A stretch of DNA of 34,619 nt from an uncultured Eubacterium sp. (GTDB lineage: Bacteria; Bacillota; Clostridia; Peptostreptococcales; Anaerovoracaceae): positions 1 to 34,619 of the forward strand of contig CALBGO010000059.1 of the NCBI GenBank assembly GCA_937894585.1, in the 5' to 3' direction. A program made the translations under genes and the position numbers. How positions within the stretch are numbered: the stretch's first letter is position 1; each line of letters opens with the position of its first letter. Below the pieces are notes generated by a model. It did not search any database. It was not told the DNA's origin and was given only the letters and a program-made list of their open reading frames with translations. Shown in pieces: positions 1 through 7,437 of this stretch.

Positions 1-51
1 TACGCCCTACGTGGACTTGCACCACAGACTGACGGCATGCCCGTCATACAC

Positions 52-91
52 AAAAGAGACCCTTTTTTAGAATCTCAAGGGTCTCTTTTTT
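52..91 (-). terminator. Intrinsic terminator after nhaC
   Basis: Inverted repeat with arms AAAAGAGACCCTT and AAGGGTCTCTTTTT around a 12-base loop. The arms carry T-rich flanks on both strands, so it can stop transcription from either side. On the minus strand it lies about 55 bases beyond the nhaC stop codon. Confidence 0.8.
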
Positions 92-146
92 AGATTTTAT
101 TCGATGATTACAATTTCTTTTTTATACGTCGAAAATATATCGAAAA

Positions 147-1658
147 TTAAGCTTCCAGTGCTGCCAGCGCTTCTGCTTTCTCTCTTTCTCTTTCTTCCAG
201 AATCTTCTGGTATTCTTCTTCCGTCATCTTCGTCATGGTGATTCCTGTGTAACCGAAGATAATGGATACAACAGGGTTCAGCCAGTTCAGAATTGCGAAT
301 GGAATATAACCGCTGTCTACTCCGAGGAAGTCTCTCATGGTAGCGCCGCAGGTGTTCCAAGGGAAGAAGTTGGATGTAATTGTACCGGAGTCTTCCAGAC
401 ATCTGGACAGGTTCTTCGGAGCCAGTCTCATATCTTCGAAGGCTTCCTTGAACATTCTGCCAGGTAATACTAAGGATAAGTACTGGTCGCAGCAGATTGC
501 GTTTACGAACAGACAGGAGAATTCTGTAGCCAGAACCAGTCCGCCTCTGCCTTTTGCCAGCTTCAGCAGGATACCTGCAAAGCTTCCCATAATTCCTGTA
601 CAGTCTACAATACCGCCGAAGCACATAGCGCCGAGGATGATGGAGATAGTCCAGAACATACCCTGTGCACCATCACAGCTGAGCAAGCTTGCAAGCTCGT
701 TAATAACCTTAGATGCGCCTTCAGGAACATTACCCATGGAAATACCATTGTTCAGAATGTTGAAGATATTGTCCAGCAGAACTCTCTGTTCGCCCTTCTC
801 AGTCAGACCTAAAGCTGCTTCGATGAAAGGCTTATTCCAAAACATCAGAGGTACGCCGATAAATACGCCGCCTACCAAAGATGGGATTGCCGGCATCTTC
901 AGTGCAACCGCCAGGATTACAAATACCGGCGGAATCAGTGCCAGAATGCTGATGTTAGAGGATCCCTGGATAAATGCAGTTACTTCGTCAAGAACGCTGA
1001 GATCAACTGCTTTGCTGCTGGAGTGCATAAAGCCCATTACACCATAGGCAACCAGAGCGATTACCATGGAAGTACCTGTAGTGTAAACCATGTGTTTGAT
1101 ATGATCAAACAGGGTAGCGCCAGCCATAGCAGGAGCCAGGTTTGTAGTATCGGACAGCGGGGACATCTTATCGCCGAAGTAAGCGCCGGATACTACTGCG
1201 CCTGCAGTCATAACTTCCGGAAAACCAAGCGCTGTACCTACACCGATCAGAGCAACACCCATGGAACCTGCTGTGGACCATGAGGAACCTGTTGCCAGAG
1301 ATACGATGGAGCAAAGGATACAAGCGGTTAACAGGAATACGCTTGGGCTGATAACTTTGATACCATAGTACATCATAGAGGGAATGGTACCTGCCGCCAT
1401 CCAGGATGCGATCATACATCCTACGATAGCCAGAATCAGACAAGCCTGCATGGAACGGTTAATGGAAGCAAGAATACCTTTTTCCATATAAGCCCATTTC
1501 CAGCCGTTTAATCTTGCAATAATACCTGCAACGCAGGCTGCTAAAATAAGTGCGATATGCGGTTCACCAGCTTCATCGACAAGGATGGAAAACATCAGGA
1601 AACCGACCATTGCTAAGATGACAATCAAGCATTGCCATAGAGGGATCTTTTTACCCAT
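147..1658 (-). CDS. nhaC: Na+/H+ antiporter, NhaC family
   Basis: A 503-residue polytopic membrane protein with about a dozen hydrophobic segments. The conserved NhaC-family core is visible around residues 125-185: a Ser/Gly-rich stretch (ATGSSWSTAGSMG), then GAYFGDKMSPLSDTTNLAP, the signature that carries the ion-binding residues. A second conserved block, ICCDQYLSLVLPGRMF, lies in the C-terminal half. The family exchanges external protons for cytoplasmic Na+; some members exchange malate/lactate instead, so the substrate is inferred. The ATG is preceded by AAGGAGG at good spacing. The gene is monocistronic: its own consensus promoter lies upstream and a strong hairpin lies downstream. Length is normal for the family and the C-terminus is a charged Glu/Lys/Ala-rich tail. 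Confidence 0.92.
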   Translation of the reverse strand: MGKKIPLWQCLIVILAMVGFLMFSILVDEAGEPHIALILAACVAGIIARLNGWKWAYMEKGILASINRSMQACLILAIVGCMIASWMAAGTIPSMMYYGIKVISPSVFLLTACILCSIVSLATGSSWSTAGSMGVALIGVGTALGFPEVMTAGAVVSGAYFGDKMSPLSDTTNLAPAMAGATLFDHIKHMVYTTGTSMVIALVAYGVMGFMHSSSKAVDLSVLDEVTAFIQGSSNISILALIPPVFVILAVALKMPAIPSLVGGVFIGVPLMFWNKPFIEAALGLTEKGEQRVLLDNIFNILNNGISMGNVPEGASKVINELASLLSCDGAQGMFWTISIILGAMCFGGIVDCTGIMGSFAGILLKLAKGRGGLVLATEFSCLFVNAICCDQYLSLVLPGRMFKEAFEDMRLAPKNLSRCLEDSGTITSNFFPWNTCGATMRDFLGVDSGYIPFAILNWLNPVVSIIFGYTGITMTKMTEEEYQKILEEREREKAEALAALEA

Positions 1659-1713
1659 AATAAGTCCTCCTTAAAAAATAGAATAAAATCCGCGTCCTAT
1701 TTAAGACATTTTT

Positions 1714-1742
1714 ATTATATTCTATACTTTCCAAGATGTCAA
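1714..1742 (-). promoter_or_regulatory. Sigma-A promoter of nhaC
   Basis: TTGACA (1737-1742), a 17-base spacer and TATAAT (1714-1719) read on the minus strand, a full consensus match. The expected start of transcription leaves a 5' leader of about 50 bases to the nhaC ATG. Confidence 0.85.
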
Positions 1743-1936
1743 TATTTTCCGAAAATTCTTTATCAGGTTTTATTTTGTAATTGTAAAAATAAAGGAATTC
1801 CCACACACTTACCTTTCGCCGTTTCTCCCTGTAAGCAATAGAATCGACCTATCGAAACGGACAATGCCGGCTGCAATCCCGTTGGAAGAACAAGCTCAGC
1901 GAGCATTGGGTTCGAGCCCCTCGCCAAACAGAATAT

Positions 1937-1972
1937 AACAAAAGAACATACCTGATGGTATGTTCTTTTGTT
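1937..1972 (-). terminator. Hairpin terminator behind tRNA-Lys
   Basis: Perfect 16-base inverted repeat (AACAAAAGAACATACC and its complement) with a TGAT loop. It begins 3 bases beyond the tRNA CCA end. The outer arms are A/T-rich, so the 3' arm supplies its own U-rich tract. Confidence 0.8.
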
Positions 1973-1975
1973 AAT

Positions 1976-2051
1976 TGGTACACCCACAGGGGCTCGAACC
2001 CTGGACACCCTGATTAAGAGTCAGGTGCTCTACCAGCTGAGCTATGGATGC
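1976..2051 (-). tRNA. tRNA-Lys (anticodon CTT)
   Basis: A 76-base cloverleaf on the minus strand with encoded CCA. The acceptor stem GCATCCA pairs with TGGGTGT using two G-U pairs. The D-arm is AGCTCAGCTGGTAGAGC. The anticodon stem CCTGA/TCAGG closes the loop CTCTTAA, giving anticodon CTT for AAG codons. The T-arm is the usual GGTTCGAGCC. It stands alone, with its own promoter and terminator. Confidence 0.96.
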
Positions 2052-2095
2052 ATATTCAGTTTGTTTGAAGTACCTTGCTGATTGGCACATTTGAT

Positions 2096-2124
2096 ATAAT
2101 AACATCTTTACAATACAATGTCAA
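2096..2124 (-). promoter_or_regulatory. Sigma-A promoter of tRNA-Lys
   Basis: TTGACA (2119-2124), 17 bases, TATTAT (2096-2101) on the minus strand. The start of transcription would fall about 35 bases before the mature tRNA 5' end. Confidence 0.75.
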
Positions 2125-2182
2125 CAACTTTTTTCTCAAATATTTTTTCGAATATGTTTCAGCTTTTTTACCGCGGGTTTTA

Positions 2183-2229
2183 TATTCCTGCGACGCCCGC
2201 TTTGATAGGTCAGCGAACGCCGCAGGAAT
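2183..2229. other. Hairpin between the TIM-barrel gene and tRNA-Lys
   Basis: Inverted repeat ATTCCTGCG...CGCAGGAAT with an inner GCG/CGC continuation around a central loop. It lies just beyond the stop codon of the TIM-barrel gene and may end its transcript. No clean T tract follows on the minus strand; a TTTTTT run lies on the plus-strand side. Confidence 0.5.
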
Positions 2230-2248
2230 CTACTTTTTTCAAATGTTT

Positions 2249-2986
2249 TTATAAAAGTTCCAGCAAATCGGATAAATCCTGATCTCCTTCAGGATACCTG
2301 TGTTCTTCCGGCTTTTCCTCCGCCATTTGACGATAGCGTATCATCATATCGGCGAAAATTTCCGCAGAAGTCGGCGGCGTATAGCTGATTGTATTTGCCC
2401 CCGCCTGAATGGTTTCCAAAATCGTATCATCGTTGGGACCTCCCGTAGCAATAATCGGTACTTTTGGAAAATCCGCTCTGATATGATGCACCAGCTCCGG
2501 TGTTTTTGCTGCCGCAGATACATTCAAAATATCCACACCCGCACGAATTCTTGCATCGATATCGGTTTTATCGCTGACAACCGTTGCAACAATAGGAATA
2601 TCAATTACCTTGTTAATCATCGCAATATTATCATTGGTCATCGGCGCATTGACGACTACTCCGTAGGCGCCCTGTGCCTCCGCATCTTTTGCCATCAGCG
2701 CGGCACGAAATCCCTGCGTCGTACCTCCCCCGATTCCTGCCAGCACCGGCACGGAAGCCGCATTGATAATTGCATCGGAAATAATCTGCTGTGGTGTAAA
2801 AGGATATACCGCCAGTATTGCGTCTGCATTGCAGTTTCGGATAATCGCAATATCTGTGGAGAACAGAACAGACTTCATCCGCCTGCCCATAATTACAATC
2901 CCCTTTGCCTTCCAGATAACCTCCGGGATCTGCAGATATTTCGCTCTCAGCGCTCCGCTGATTCTTGGAATTTCTTTTCCTCCCAT
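2249..2986 (-). CDS. Uncharacterised TIM-barrel protein ('hydrolase'-like)
   Basis: 245 residues with the alternating strand/helix pattern of a (beta/alpha)8 barrel. It has phosphate-binding-type glycine loops: VLAGIGGGTTQG in the middle and IIATGGPNDD followed by GANTISYTPP near the C-terminus. The repeating pattern of hydrophobic strand ends (DAILAVYP, GVVVNAPM, IVATVVSD, ILNVSAA, IIATGG) resembles flavin- or phosphate-binding barrels such as ThiE, TrpF or geranylgeranylglyceryl-phosphate synthase types. I recognise no catalytic signature and assign no reaction. The ATG at 2986 is preferred over the upstream ATG at 3025 because AAGGAGG stands six bases before it. A promoter lies about 190 bases upstream, leaving a long leader with a possible small ORF. 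The C-terminus is acidic (DQDLSDLLELL). Confidence 0.75.
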   Translation of the reverse strand: MGGKEIPRISGALRAKYLQIPEVIWKAKGIVIMGRRMKSVLFSTDIAIIRNCNADAILAVYPFTPQQIISDAIINAASVPVLAGIGGGTTQGFRAALMAKDAEAQGAYGVVVNAPMTNDNIAMINKVIDIPIVATVVSDKTDIDARIRAGVDILNVSAAAKTPELVHHIRADFPKVPIIATGGPNDDTILETIQAGANTISYTPPTSAEIFADMMIRYRQMAEEKPEEHRYPEGDQDLSDLLELL

Positions 2987-3061
2987 AAATGCCTCCTTTT
3001 TTATCTCATATCTTGCAAAATTCATATTTTGCAGTTCTCAGGTTTTACAGATTTCATATTT

Positions 3062-3160
3062 TCATATTCCGAAGTCTTTCCCGAAAATATTCCATAAACA
3101 GAATTCCCGCTCTAATTCATTGTCCGGAATTCCGTTGACAACCTTAATGTTCAAAATCAT
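3062..3160 (-). CDS. Possible 32-residue upstream ORF
   Basis: ATG to TGA, 32 codons, inside the leader of the TIM-barrel gene and about 12 bases after the predicted transcription start. AAAGGG precedes the ATG at short spacing. The peptide (MILNIKVVNGIPDNELERE...) is mixed polar/hydrophobic and looks more like a protein than random leader sequence. I recognise no family. It could be a real small protein, a regulatory leader peptide, or chance. Confidence 0.3.
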   Translation of the reverse strand: MILNIKVVNGIPDNELEREFCLWNIFGKDFGI

Positions 3161-3178
3161 TTCCCTTTGATGATTTCA

Positions 3179-3208
3179 ATTATACACCGACCGCCGCGGA
3201 TTGTTCAA
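3179..3208 (-). promoter_or_regulatory. Promoter of the TIM-barrel gene and leader ORF
   Basis: TTGAAC (3203-3208), 18 bases, TATAAT (3179-3184) on the minus strand. It stands back to back with the plus-strand promoter of the TSCPD gene; the two -35 boxes are about 10 bases apart. Confidence 0.7.
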
Positions 3209-3218
3209 TTATTTTTTG

Positions 3219-3247
3219 TTCATATTTTCGTCTATTTATGTTATACT
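3219..3247 (+). promoter_or_regulatory. Promoter of the TSCPD-CDF operon
   Basis: TTCATA (3219-3224), 17 bases, TATACT (3242-3247). The -35 box is weak and the -10 box good. It is divergent from the promoter of the TIM-barrel gene. Confidence 0.55.
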
Positions 3248-3306
3248 GGTGATATTTGAGAAAAAATAACAAGCAAACAGCAGGTAATAAGAAAGGAGAT
3301 ATAAAA

Positions 3307-3567
3307 ATGTTTTACAGATACAAGACAAAAGGAACCTGTTCCAGTTATATTGATGTGGAGGTTGAGGACGGTATTCTGAAAAATGCAGTTTTTCACGGCG
3401 GATGCAGCGGAAATCTGCAGGGTATCAGTTCCCTCGTTGCCGGTATGAGCGCAGGTCAGCTCAGAGAAAAACTTGCGGGAATCCGCTGCGGGTTCAAACA
3501 GACTTCCTGTCCCGACCAGCTGGTAAAAGCGGTGGAAGAAGCCATTGCTCAAGAAGAGGGCAAGTAA
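3307..3567 (+). CDS. TSCPD domain-containing protein (TIGR03905 type)
   Basis: 86 residues. The C-terminal TSCPDQL motif names the family, and Cys residues recur (GTCSS, GGCSGN, IRCGF, TSCPD), consistent with metal or thiol chemistry. TSCPD domains also occur at the C-terminus of vitamin-B12-dependent ribonucleotide reductases; the small stand-alone form has no established function. The ATG at 3307 follows GAAAGGAG at good spacing; the longer ORF upstream lacks a site. It is the first gene of a two-gene operon with the CDF exporter, whose ATG starts one base after this stop codon. A link to metal handling is only suggested by that coupling. Confidence 0.85.
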   Translation: MFYRYKTKGTCSSYIDVEVEDGILKNAVFHGGCSGNLQGISSLVAGMSAGQLREKLAGIRCGFKQTSCPDQLVKAVEEAIAQEEGK

Positions 3568-3568
3568 T

Positions 3569-4741
3569 ATGACTGATTTTCTGTGCAGAATTTTTGTAAA
3601 AAACTCCGAAAATACCAAAGACCCTGCGGTCAGAGAAAGTTACGGCAAACTTGCCGGAGTTGTGGGAATTATATCCAATGCGATTCTCTGCGCCGCTAAA
3701 ATTCTGGTCGGAATTATTTCCGGAAGTATCGCAATTATCGCCGACGGAATCAACAATCTGGCAGACGCATCCTCTTCAGTGATTACCCTCGCAGGATTCA
3801 AGCTTGCTTCCATGCCCGAGGACGAAGAACACCCTTACGGTCATGCTCGTATAGAATATATCAGCGGTATGATTGTTTCGGTTCTGATCGTCGTTGTCGG
3901 TGTGGAACTGATCAAGTCTTCCGCATCTAAAATACTTCATCCTTCTCCTCTGGAATTCAGCTGGTCCGTCGTCATCGTTCTTGCTGCCGCCATTCTTCTT
4001 AAAATCTGGCAGGCGCTTTTCAATATCAGAGTCGGAAAGAAGATTCACTCCGTTGCCCTTGCCGCAACAGGTGCGGACAGCCGAAACGATGTAATTTCAA
4101 CCTCAGCGGTTTTAATCAGTATTATCATCGGAAAGTTTACCGGACTGCAGATCGACGGCTATATGGGTGTTTTGGTGGCGCTCTTTATCATCTGGTCCGG
4201 CATCAGCCTTATCAAAGAAACAATGAGTCCTCTTCTTGGAGAAGCGCCTGACGAAGACCTTGTCAATGCCATCGCAGAGATGGCAATGAGCTATGACGGC
4301 GTACTGGGACTTCACGATCTGGTTGTACATAATTACGGTCCCGGAAAAATCTTTGCATCTATTCATATCGAAGTGGATGCAGGCAGCGACCTTATGGAAA
4401 TTCACGATATGGTTGATAATATCGAAAATGAAATTTCCAAAAAGCTGCACATTCTGCTGACAGCTCATATGGACCCAATCAGAATCAACGACCCTGTTGT
4501 AGCCCGTATGACAGAGCTTACAAACAGTATTCTCCCTCAGCTTCCCGGTGTATCCAACATTCATGACCTTCGCGTTGTCCCGGGTCCTACCCACACCAAT
4601 ATCATCTTTGATGTGGTTATAAATCCCGGCTGCAAAATGACCTATAAGGAAATTCAGGAAATTTTCTCCCGGGCAGTAAAAAAAGAAAATGACAACTATT
4701 TCGTTGTCATTAACTTTGATAAAAACTATGTAAATGCATAA
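3569..4741 (+). CDS. Cation diffusion facilitator, manganese-exporter type (MntE-like)
   Basis: 390 residues: about six membrane segments over residues 20-215, then a cytoplasmic ferredoxin-like CDF domain and a further C-terminal extension. The family motif HPYGHARIEY follows the second membrane helix. The metal site of helix 2 reads NNLAD (N-xxx-D) and that of helix 5 reads DSRND (D-xxx-D). That Asn/Asp set is known from Mn2+ exporters such as streptococcal MntE and human ZnT10; zinc CDFs use H-xxx-D. I infer Mn2+ efflux by proton exchange. The cytoplasmic domain retains His residues typical of CDFs (LHDLVVHNYG, IHIEVD). The ATG at 3569 directly follows the TSCPD stop codon; an alternative TTG at 3545 would overlap that gene. 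A strong terminator follows. Confidence 0.88.
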   Translation: MTDFLCRIFVKNSENTKDPAVRESYGKLAGVVGIISNAILCAAKILVGIISGSIAIIADGINNLADASSSVITLAGFKLASMPEDEEHPYGHARIEYISGMIVSVLIVVVGVELIKSSASKILHPSPLEFSWSVVIVLAAAILLKIWQALFNIRVGKKIHSVALAATGADSRNDVISTSAVLISIIIGKFTGLQIDGYMGVLVALFIIWSGISLIKETMSPLLGEAPDEDLVNAIAEMAMSYDGVLGLHDLVVHNYGPGKIFASIHIEVDAGSDLMEIHDMVDNIENEISKKLHILLTAHMDPIRINDPVVARMTELTNSILPQLPGVSNIHDLRVVPGPTHTNIIFDVVINPGCKMTYKEIQEIFSRAVKKENDNYFVVINFDKNYVNA

Positions 4742-4751
4742 CAGGGTTTTC

Positions 4752-4802
4752 GGACGGGATTCCGGACTGTGAAAATACAGTTCGGAGCTCCGTCCTTTTT
4801 AT
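4752..4802 (+). terminator. Intrinsic terminator of the TSCPD-CDF operon
   Basis: Long hairpin with arms starting GGACGG and ending CCGTCC, an inner stem GACTGT/ACAGT and a GAAAAT loop, followed by CTTTTTATT. It begins about 10 bases after the CDF stop codon. The convergent histidine kinase gene ends at 4821, so the hairpin may serve both. Confidence 0.85.
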
Positions 4803-4820
4803 TGTACGGAAAAATCCGGC

Positions 4821-6602
4821 TCACCGGTTCCCGCTTTCCTGCTCCTTTTCCGAAACAGTATGTACAGTCGTCTTTTCTTTATACTCACCAAAGGAGGACG
4901 CAGCCGCTGCGGAACAATGTCTCTCCTGTGTTCTTTCAATACTGCTTGCGGCAAAGATTTTTTCATCGTCTGTTTCAAAGACGGCTCTTCTTTCGGCATT
5001 TGTTTCAGAATCTGCCGTATTTCCGTCACCTGATCCGAAACCGAACCCCCTTTCGTCATCCGCTGCAACCCCGGATTTCCTTTCGGTATTAGTCTCGGAA
5101 CCTGCCGTATTTCCGTCATCCGGTTCCGAACCCGGCGCACCCGATTCCTGCTTATCTTCGGACATATCCTCAGATATGATTTCTTCGCTTTCATCTGCCG
5201 CACCGGTGGTTTCTGCCTGCAGCTCTTCCTCCGTAACCTCGGCAACAGGAATCAGAACTCTTACCGTAAACATACGATCCTGCTCATCATAGGAAAATTC
5301 GCCGCCTAAATCACTGCATATCTTTTCGCAGGTTTTCAGTCCGATCCTGGTGCTTTCCACCTTCTTTACTTCTTCCGGCATACCGTTTATTGCAAGGATT
5401 TTAACAAAATCGCCTTCCGTCTCGGCATAAATGCAGACAACTTCCCTCTTATCAGCATACTTCATAATATTGGAAAAAATATTATCAAACAGCCTCTGCA
5501 GTCCGGAAATGTCAATGCGGACGCTGACCTCCGGAATATTGTAAAAGAACTCCACCTTGTACCCGTAACTGATAATCTCTGCGCAATGCTCGGACAAAAG
5601 CTGCTGAAACAGAATATTTGCATCCATCAGCTCCAACTCCTGCACATTCTGTTTATTTCCAAATACAAGAAAATACTGAAACAGTTTGTCCGACAAATCT
5701 TTCAGCTGAAACGCCTTTTCCCTGCAGGAAGAGATATAGCGGTCCAGAGCCTCCTGATCTTCATACTTTCTGCCCTCGATAATATCCAGATATCCTATCA
5801 TAGAAGTCAGCGGCGTTCTTATATCATGGGACATAGAAGTAATCAGCTGACTGTTTGCCTCCCACGCTTCTTTTTCACTGCGGTGTTTCTGCAGAATCGC
5901 ATTCCGCATATCGTCCACACTTTCTGCAAGAAGGCTGATTTCATCATTTCGGCTGCCGACAATATGATAGTCGAGATCTCCATCGCGCACTCTGCCGACT
6001 TCTGCCGCAAGTGATGTAATCCGATTTACCACACGGCTGTGATAAAACAGCAGGGAAAACAGCAAAACCAAGAAACTCAGCGACAGCGATACGATATCCA
6101 TCACTTCAAACCAGTGCTCCTGTCTATAGACATCGATATAGACATAATACTCCCCGTCTTCAAACTTTATAATTCTGTTCTGCAAATTTTCTTTAAACAG
6201 TTCTCTGTCAATCCGCTTGCCGCTTCCTATCGGAACCGACTCATATACCACCGAATCACTTGTTTCGGTTTCCGTATCGGTGCCTACTGCCCAGCCTACA
6301 TCCAGCACAACGGCATTCTCATCCCAGATATAAAGGTAAGTATATTCCTGATCCTCAGCCCACTTTCGCAGAATCTCCGTATCTGTCGCCTTTGCATGTT
6401 TTTCTTCAATATAGTCTTCTAAATCAGCAAAGGCCCTGTTTATGTTTCTCTCTACCGCCTCTTCACTGGTATAATTCAATACGCTTATATAATCTGCAAA
6501 CCATGAACATGCAAAATATGTGCAGACAGCCAAAAAGATGCCGACCACAACAGCAGCCGTCATCTTCAGACTCAGAGATACAAATTTATTATGTTTATTC
6601 AA
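4821..6602 (-). CDS. Sensor histidine kinase with repetitive acidic C-terminal tail
   Basis: 593 residues: membrane helix 1 (about 12-35), an extracytoplasmic sensor region (36-167), helix 2 (168-188), HAMP-like linker (190-240), HisKA domain with SMSHDIRTPL (phospho-acceptor His259), then an ATPase domain with N-box DNIFSNIMKYA (373-383). The usual D-x-G-x-G box is not recognisable: its place holds KILAINGMPEE. A later block RIGLKTCEKI (419-428) stands for the G2 box. Residues 454-593 form an extra Asp/Glu/Ser/Thr-rich tail with two 30-residue repeats (about 496-525 and 526-555, core GNTA-SETN-ER). Such tails are not usual in this family. The start is TTG with AAAGGGG seven bases upstream, inside the last codons of the response regulator (8-base overlap), implying translational coupling. 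The signal is unknown. Confidence 0.9.
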   Translation of the reverse strand: MNKHNKFVSLSLKMTAAVVVGIFLAVCTYFACSWFADYISVLNYTSEEAVERNINRAFADLEDYIEEKHAKATDTEILRKWAEDQEYTYLYIWDENAVVLDVGWAVGTDTETETSDSVVYESVPIGSGKRIDRELFKENLQNRIIKFEDGEYYVYIDVYRQEHWFEVMDIVSLSLSFLVLLFSLLFYHSRVVNRITSLAAEVGRVRDGDLDYHIVGSRNDEISLLAESVDDMRNAILQKHRSEKEAWEANSQLITSMSHDIRTPLTSMIGYLDIIEGRKYEDQEALDRYISSCREKAFQLKDLSDKLFQYFLVFGNKQNVQELELMDANILFQQLLSEHCAEIISYGYKVEFFYNIPEVSVRIDISGLQRLFDNIFSNIMKYADKREVVCIYAETEGDFVKILAINGMPEEVKKVESTRIGLKTCEKICSDLGGEFSYDEQDRMFTVRVLIPVAEVTEEELQAETTGAADESEEIISEDMSEDKQESGAPGSEPDDGNTAGSETNTERKSGVAADDERGFGFGSGDGNTADSETNAERRAVFETDDEKIFAASSIERTQERHCSAAAASSFGEYKEKTTVHTVSEKEQESGNR

Positions 6603-7296
6603 CTTTGTACCCCTTTCCCCATACAGTTTTTATAATCTTCGGTTTCGCAACATCTTCTTCCAGCTTTTTGCGCAGATTCAGAACATGTACCATAATTGTA
6701 TTTCCCGCCGACGGAAGATATTTTTCCCCCCAGACGCCTTCGTAAAGACTTTTATTCTCTACAATCTCACCGCGGTGTTCTATAAAATACCGAAGAATAT
6801 CATACTCCTTATCTGTCAGCGGAATTTTTTCTCCGTCCTTCAAAGCAGCCCGCGCCTTGCGGTCTATGGAAATATTGCCCCCTATCGTAGGTTCCGCAGC
6901 CTTCGGAGGAAATTTATCGTAATATTCTTTGTATCTTCGAAGCAGGGATTTTACTTTCATCAAAAGTTCTGTCTGTGAAAACGGCTTCACAAGATAGTCG
7001 TCTCCCCCCTGATTATAGGCTTCGATTTTATCCTGATCCTGAGACTTTGCGGTCAGAAACAGAACCGGCACAGATGAACTCTGTCTGATTCTCGTGCAGA
7101 CCTCTACTCCTGAAAGCCCCGGCATCATAATATCCAGTATCACAAGATCCAGCGATGCGCCGGACTCTACAATAGAGAGCGCGGCTTCTCCGTTTTCTGC
7201 CTGAGTTACAGCGTACCCCTCGCTTCCCAGTAAAACAGATAGCACCTCTCGGATATTGGGATCGTCATCAACAATTAAAATTTTATATTGTTCCAT
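6595..7296 (-). CDS. OmpR/PhoB-family response regulator
   Basis: 233 residues. Receiver domain 1-120 has the acidic pocket D10-D11-D12, phosphorylation site Asp55 (VILDIMMPG), a conserved Thr in FLTAK and Lys in YLVKPF. A winged-helix DNA-binding domain follows (about 135-233), recognised by PLTDKEYDILRYFIEH and the recognition-helix region NTIMVHVLNLRKKLE, ending in KTVWGKGYKVE. The ATG has AAAGGA at normal spacing. It is the first gene of the pair and overlaps the kinase start. The GntR/ABC operon lies just upstream on the same strand, behind a separate terminator. Targets are unknown. Confidence 0.95.
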   Translation of the reverse strand: MEQYKILIVDDDPNIREVLSVLLGSEGYAVTQAENGEAALSIVESGASLDLVILDIMMPGLSGVEVCTRIRQSSSVPVLFLTAKSQDQDKIEAYNQGGDDYLVKPFSQTELLMKVKSLLRRYKEYYDKFPPKAAEPTIGGNISIDRKARAALKDGEKIPLTDKEYDILRYFIEHRGEIVENKSLYEGVWGEKYLPSAGNTIMVHVLNLRKKLEEDVAKPKIIKTVWGKGYKVE

Positions 7297-7398
7297 AAAA
7301 ATTCCTTTCTACCCTTCTGCTCTTCCTATTCTATAACTTTCCACCGAAAAAAAACAGAGGCACAAGCCACTTTTAAGAATTTTTAAGATTTGAAAAGA

Positions 7399-7419
7399 GG
7401 TCCGGAAAACTCCCGAACC
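7399..7419 (-). terminator. Terminator of the GntR-ABC operon
   Basis: Stem GGTTCGG/CCGGACC (one G-U pair) with loop GAGTTTT, followed on the minus strand by CTCTTTTC, about 20 bases beyond the permease stop codon. It separates this operon from the two-component genes. Confidence 0.65.
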
Positions 7420-7437
7420 CCTTAGAATTCAACTTGT

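Noticed and set aside
2..70. 22 codons open from the left edge, ending at TAG (…YVDLHHRLTACPSYTK…)
   Set aside because: It could be the end of a plus-strand gene, but it is too short to identify and its last codons overlap the nhaC terminator.
1763..2008. 81-codon minus-strand ORF across the tRNA-Lys 3' half and its terminator
   Set aside because: It translates tRNA and hairpin sequence, has no ribosome binding site, and resembles known spurious tRNA-linked ORFs.
4799..5245. 148-codon minus-strand ORF overlapping the histidine kinase tail in another frame
   Set aside because: It is very basic and repetitive because it is an alternate reading of the acidic repeat. The kinase frame continues from a clear domain, so this is a shadow.
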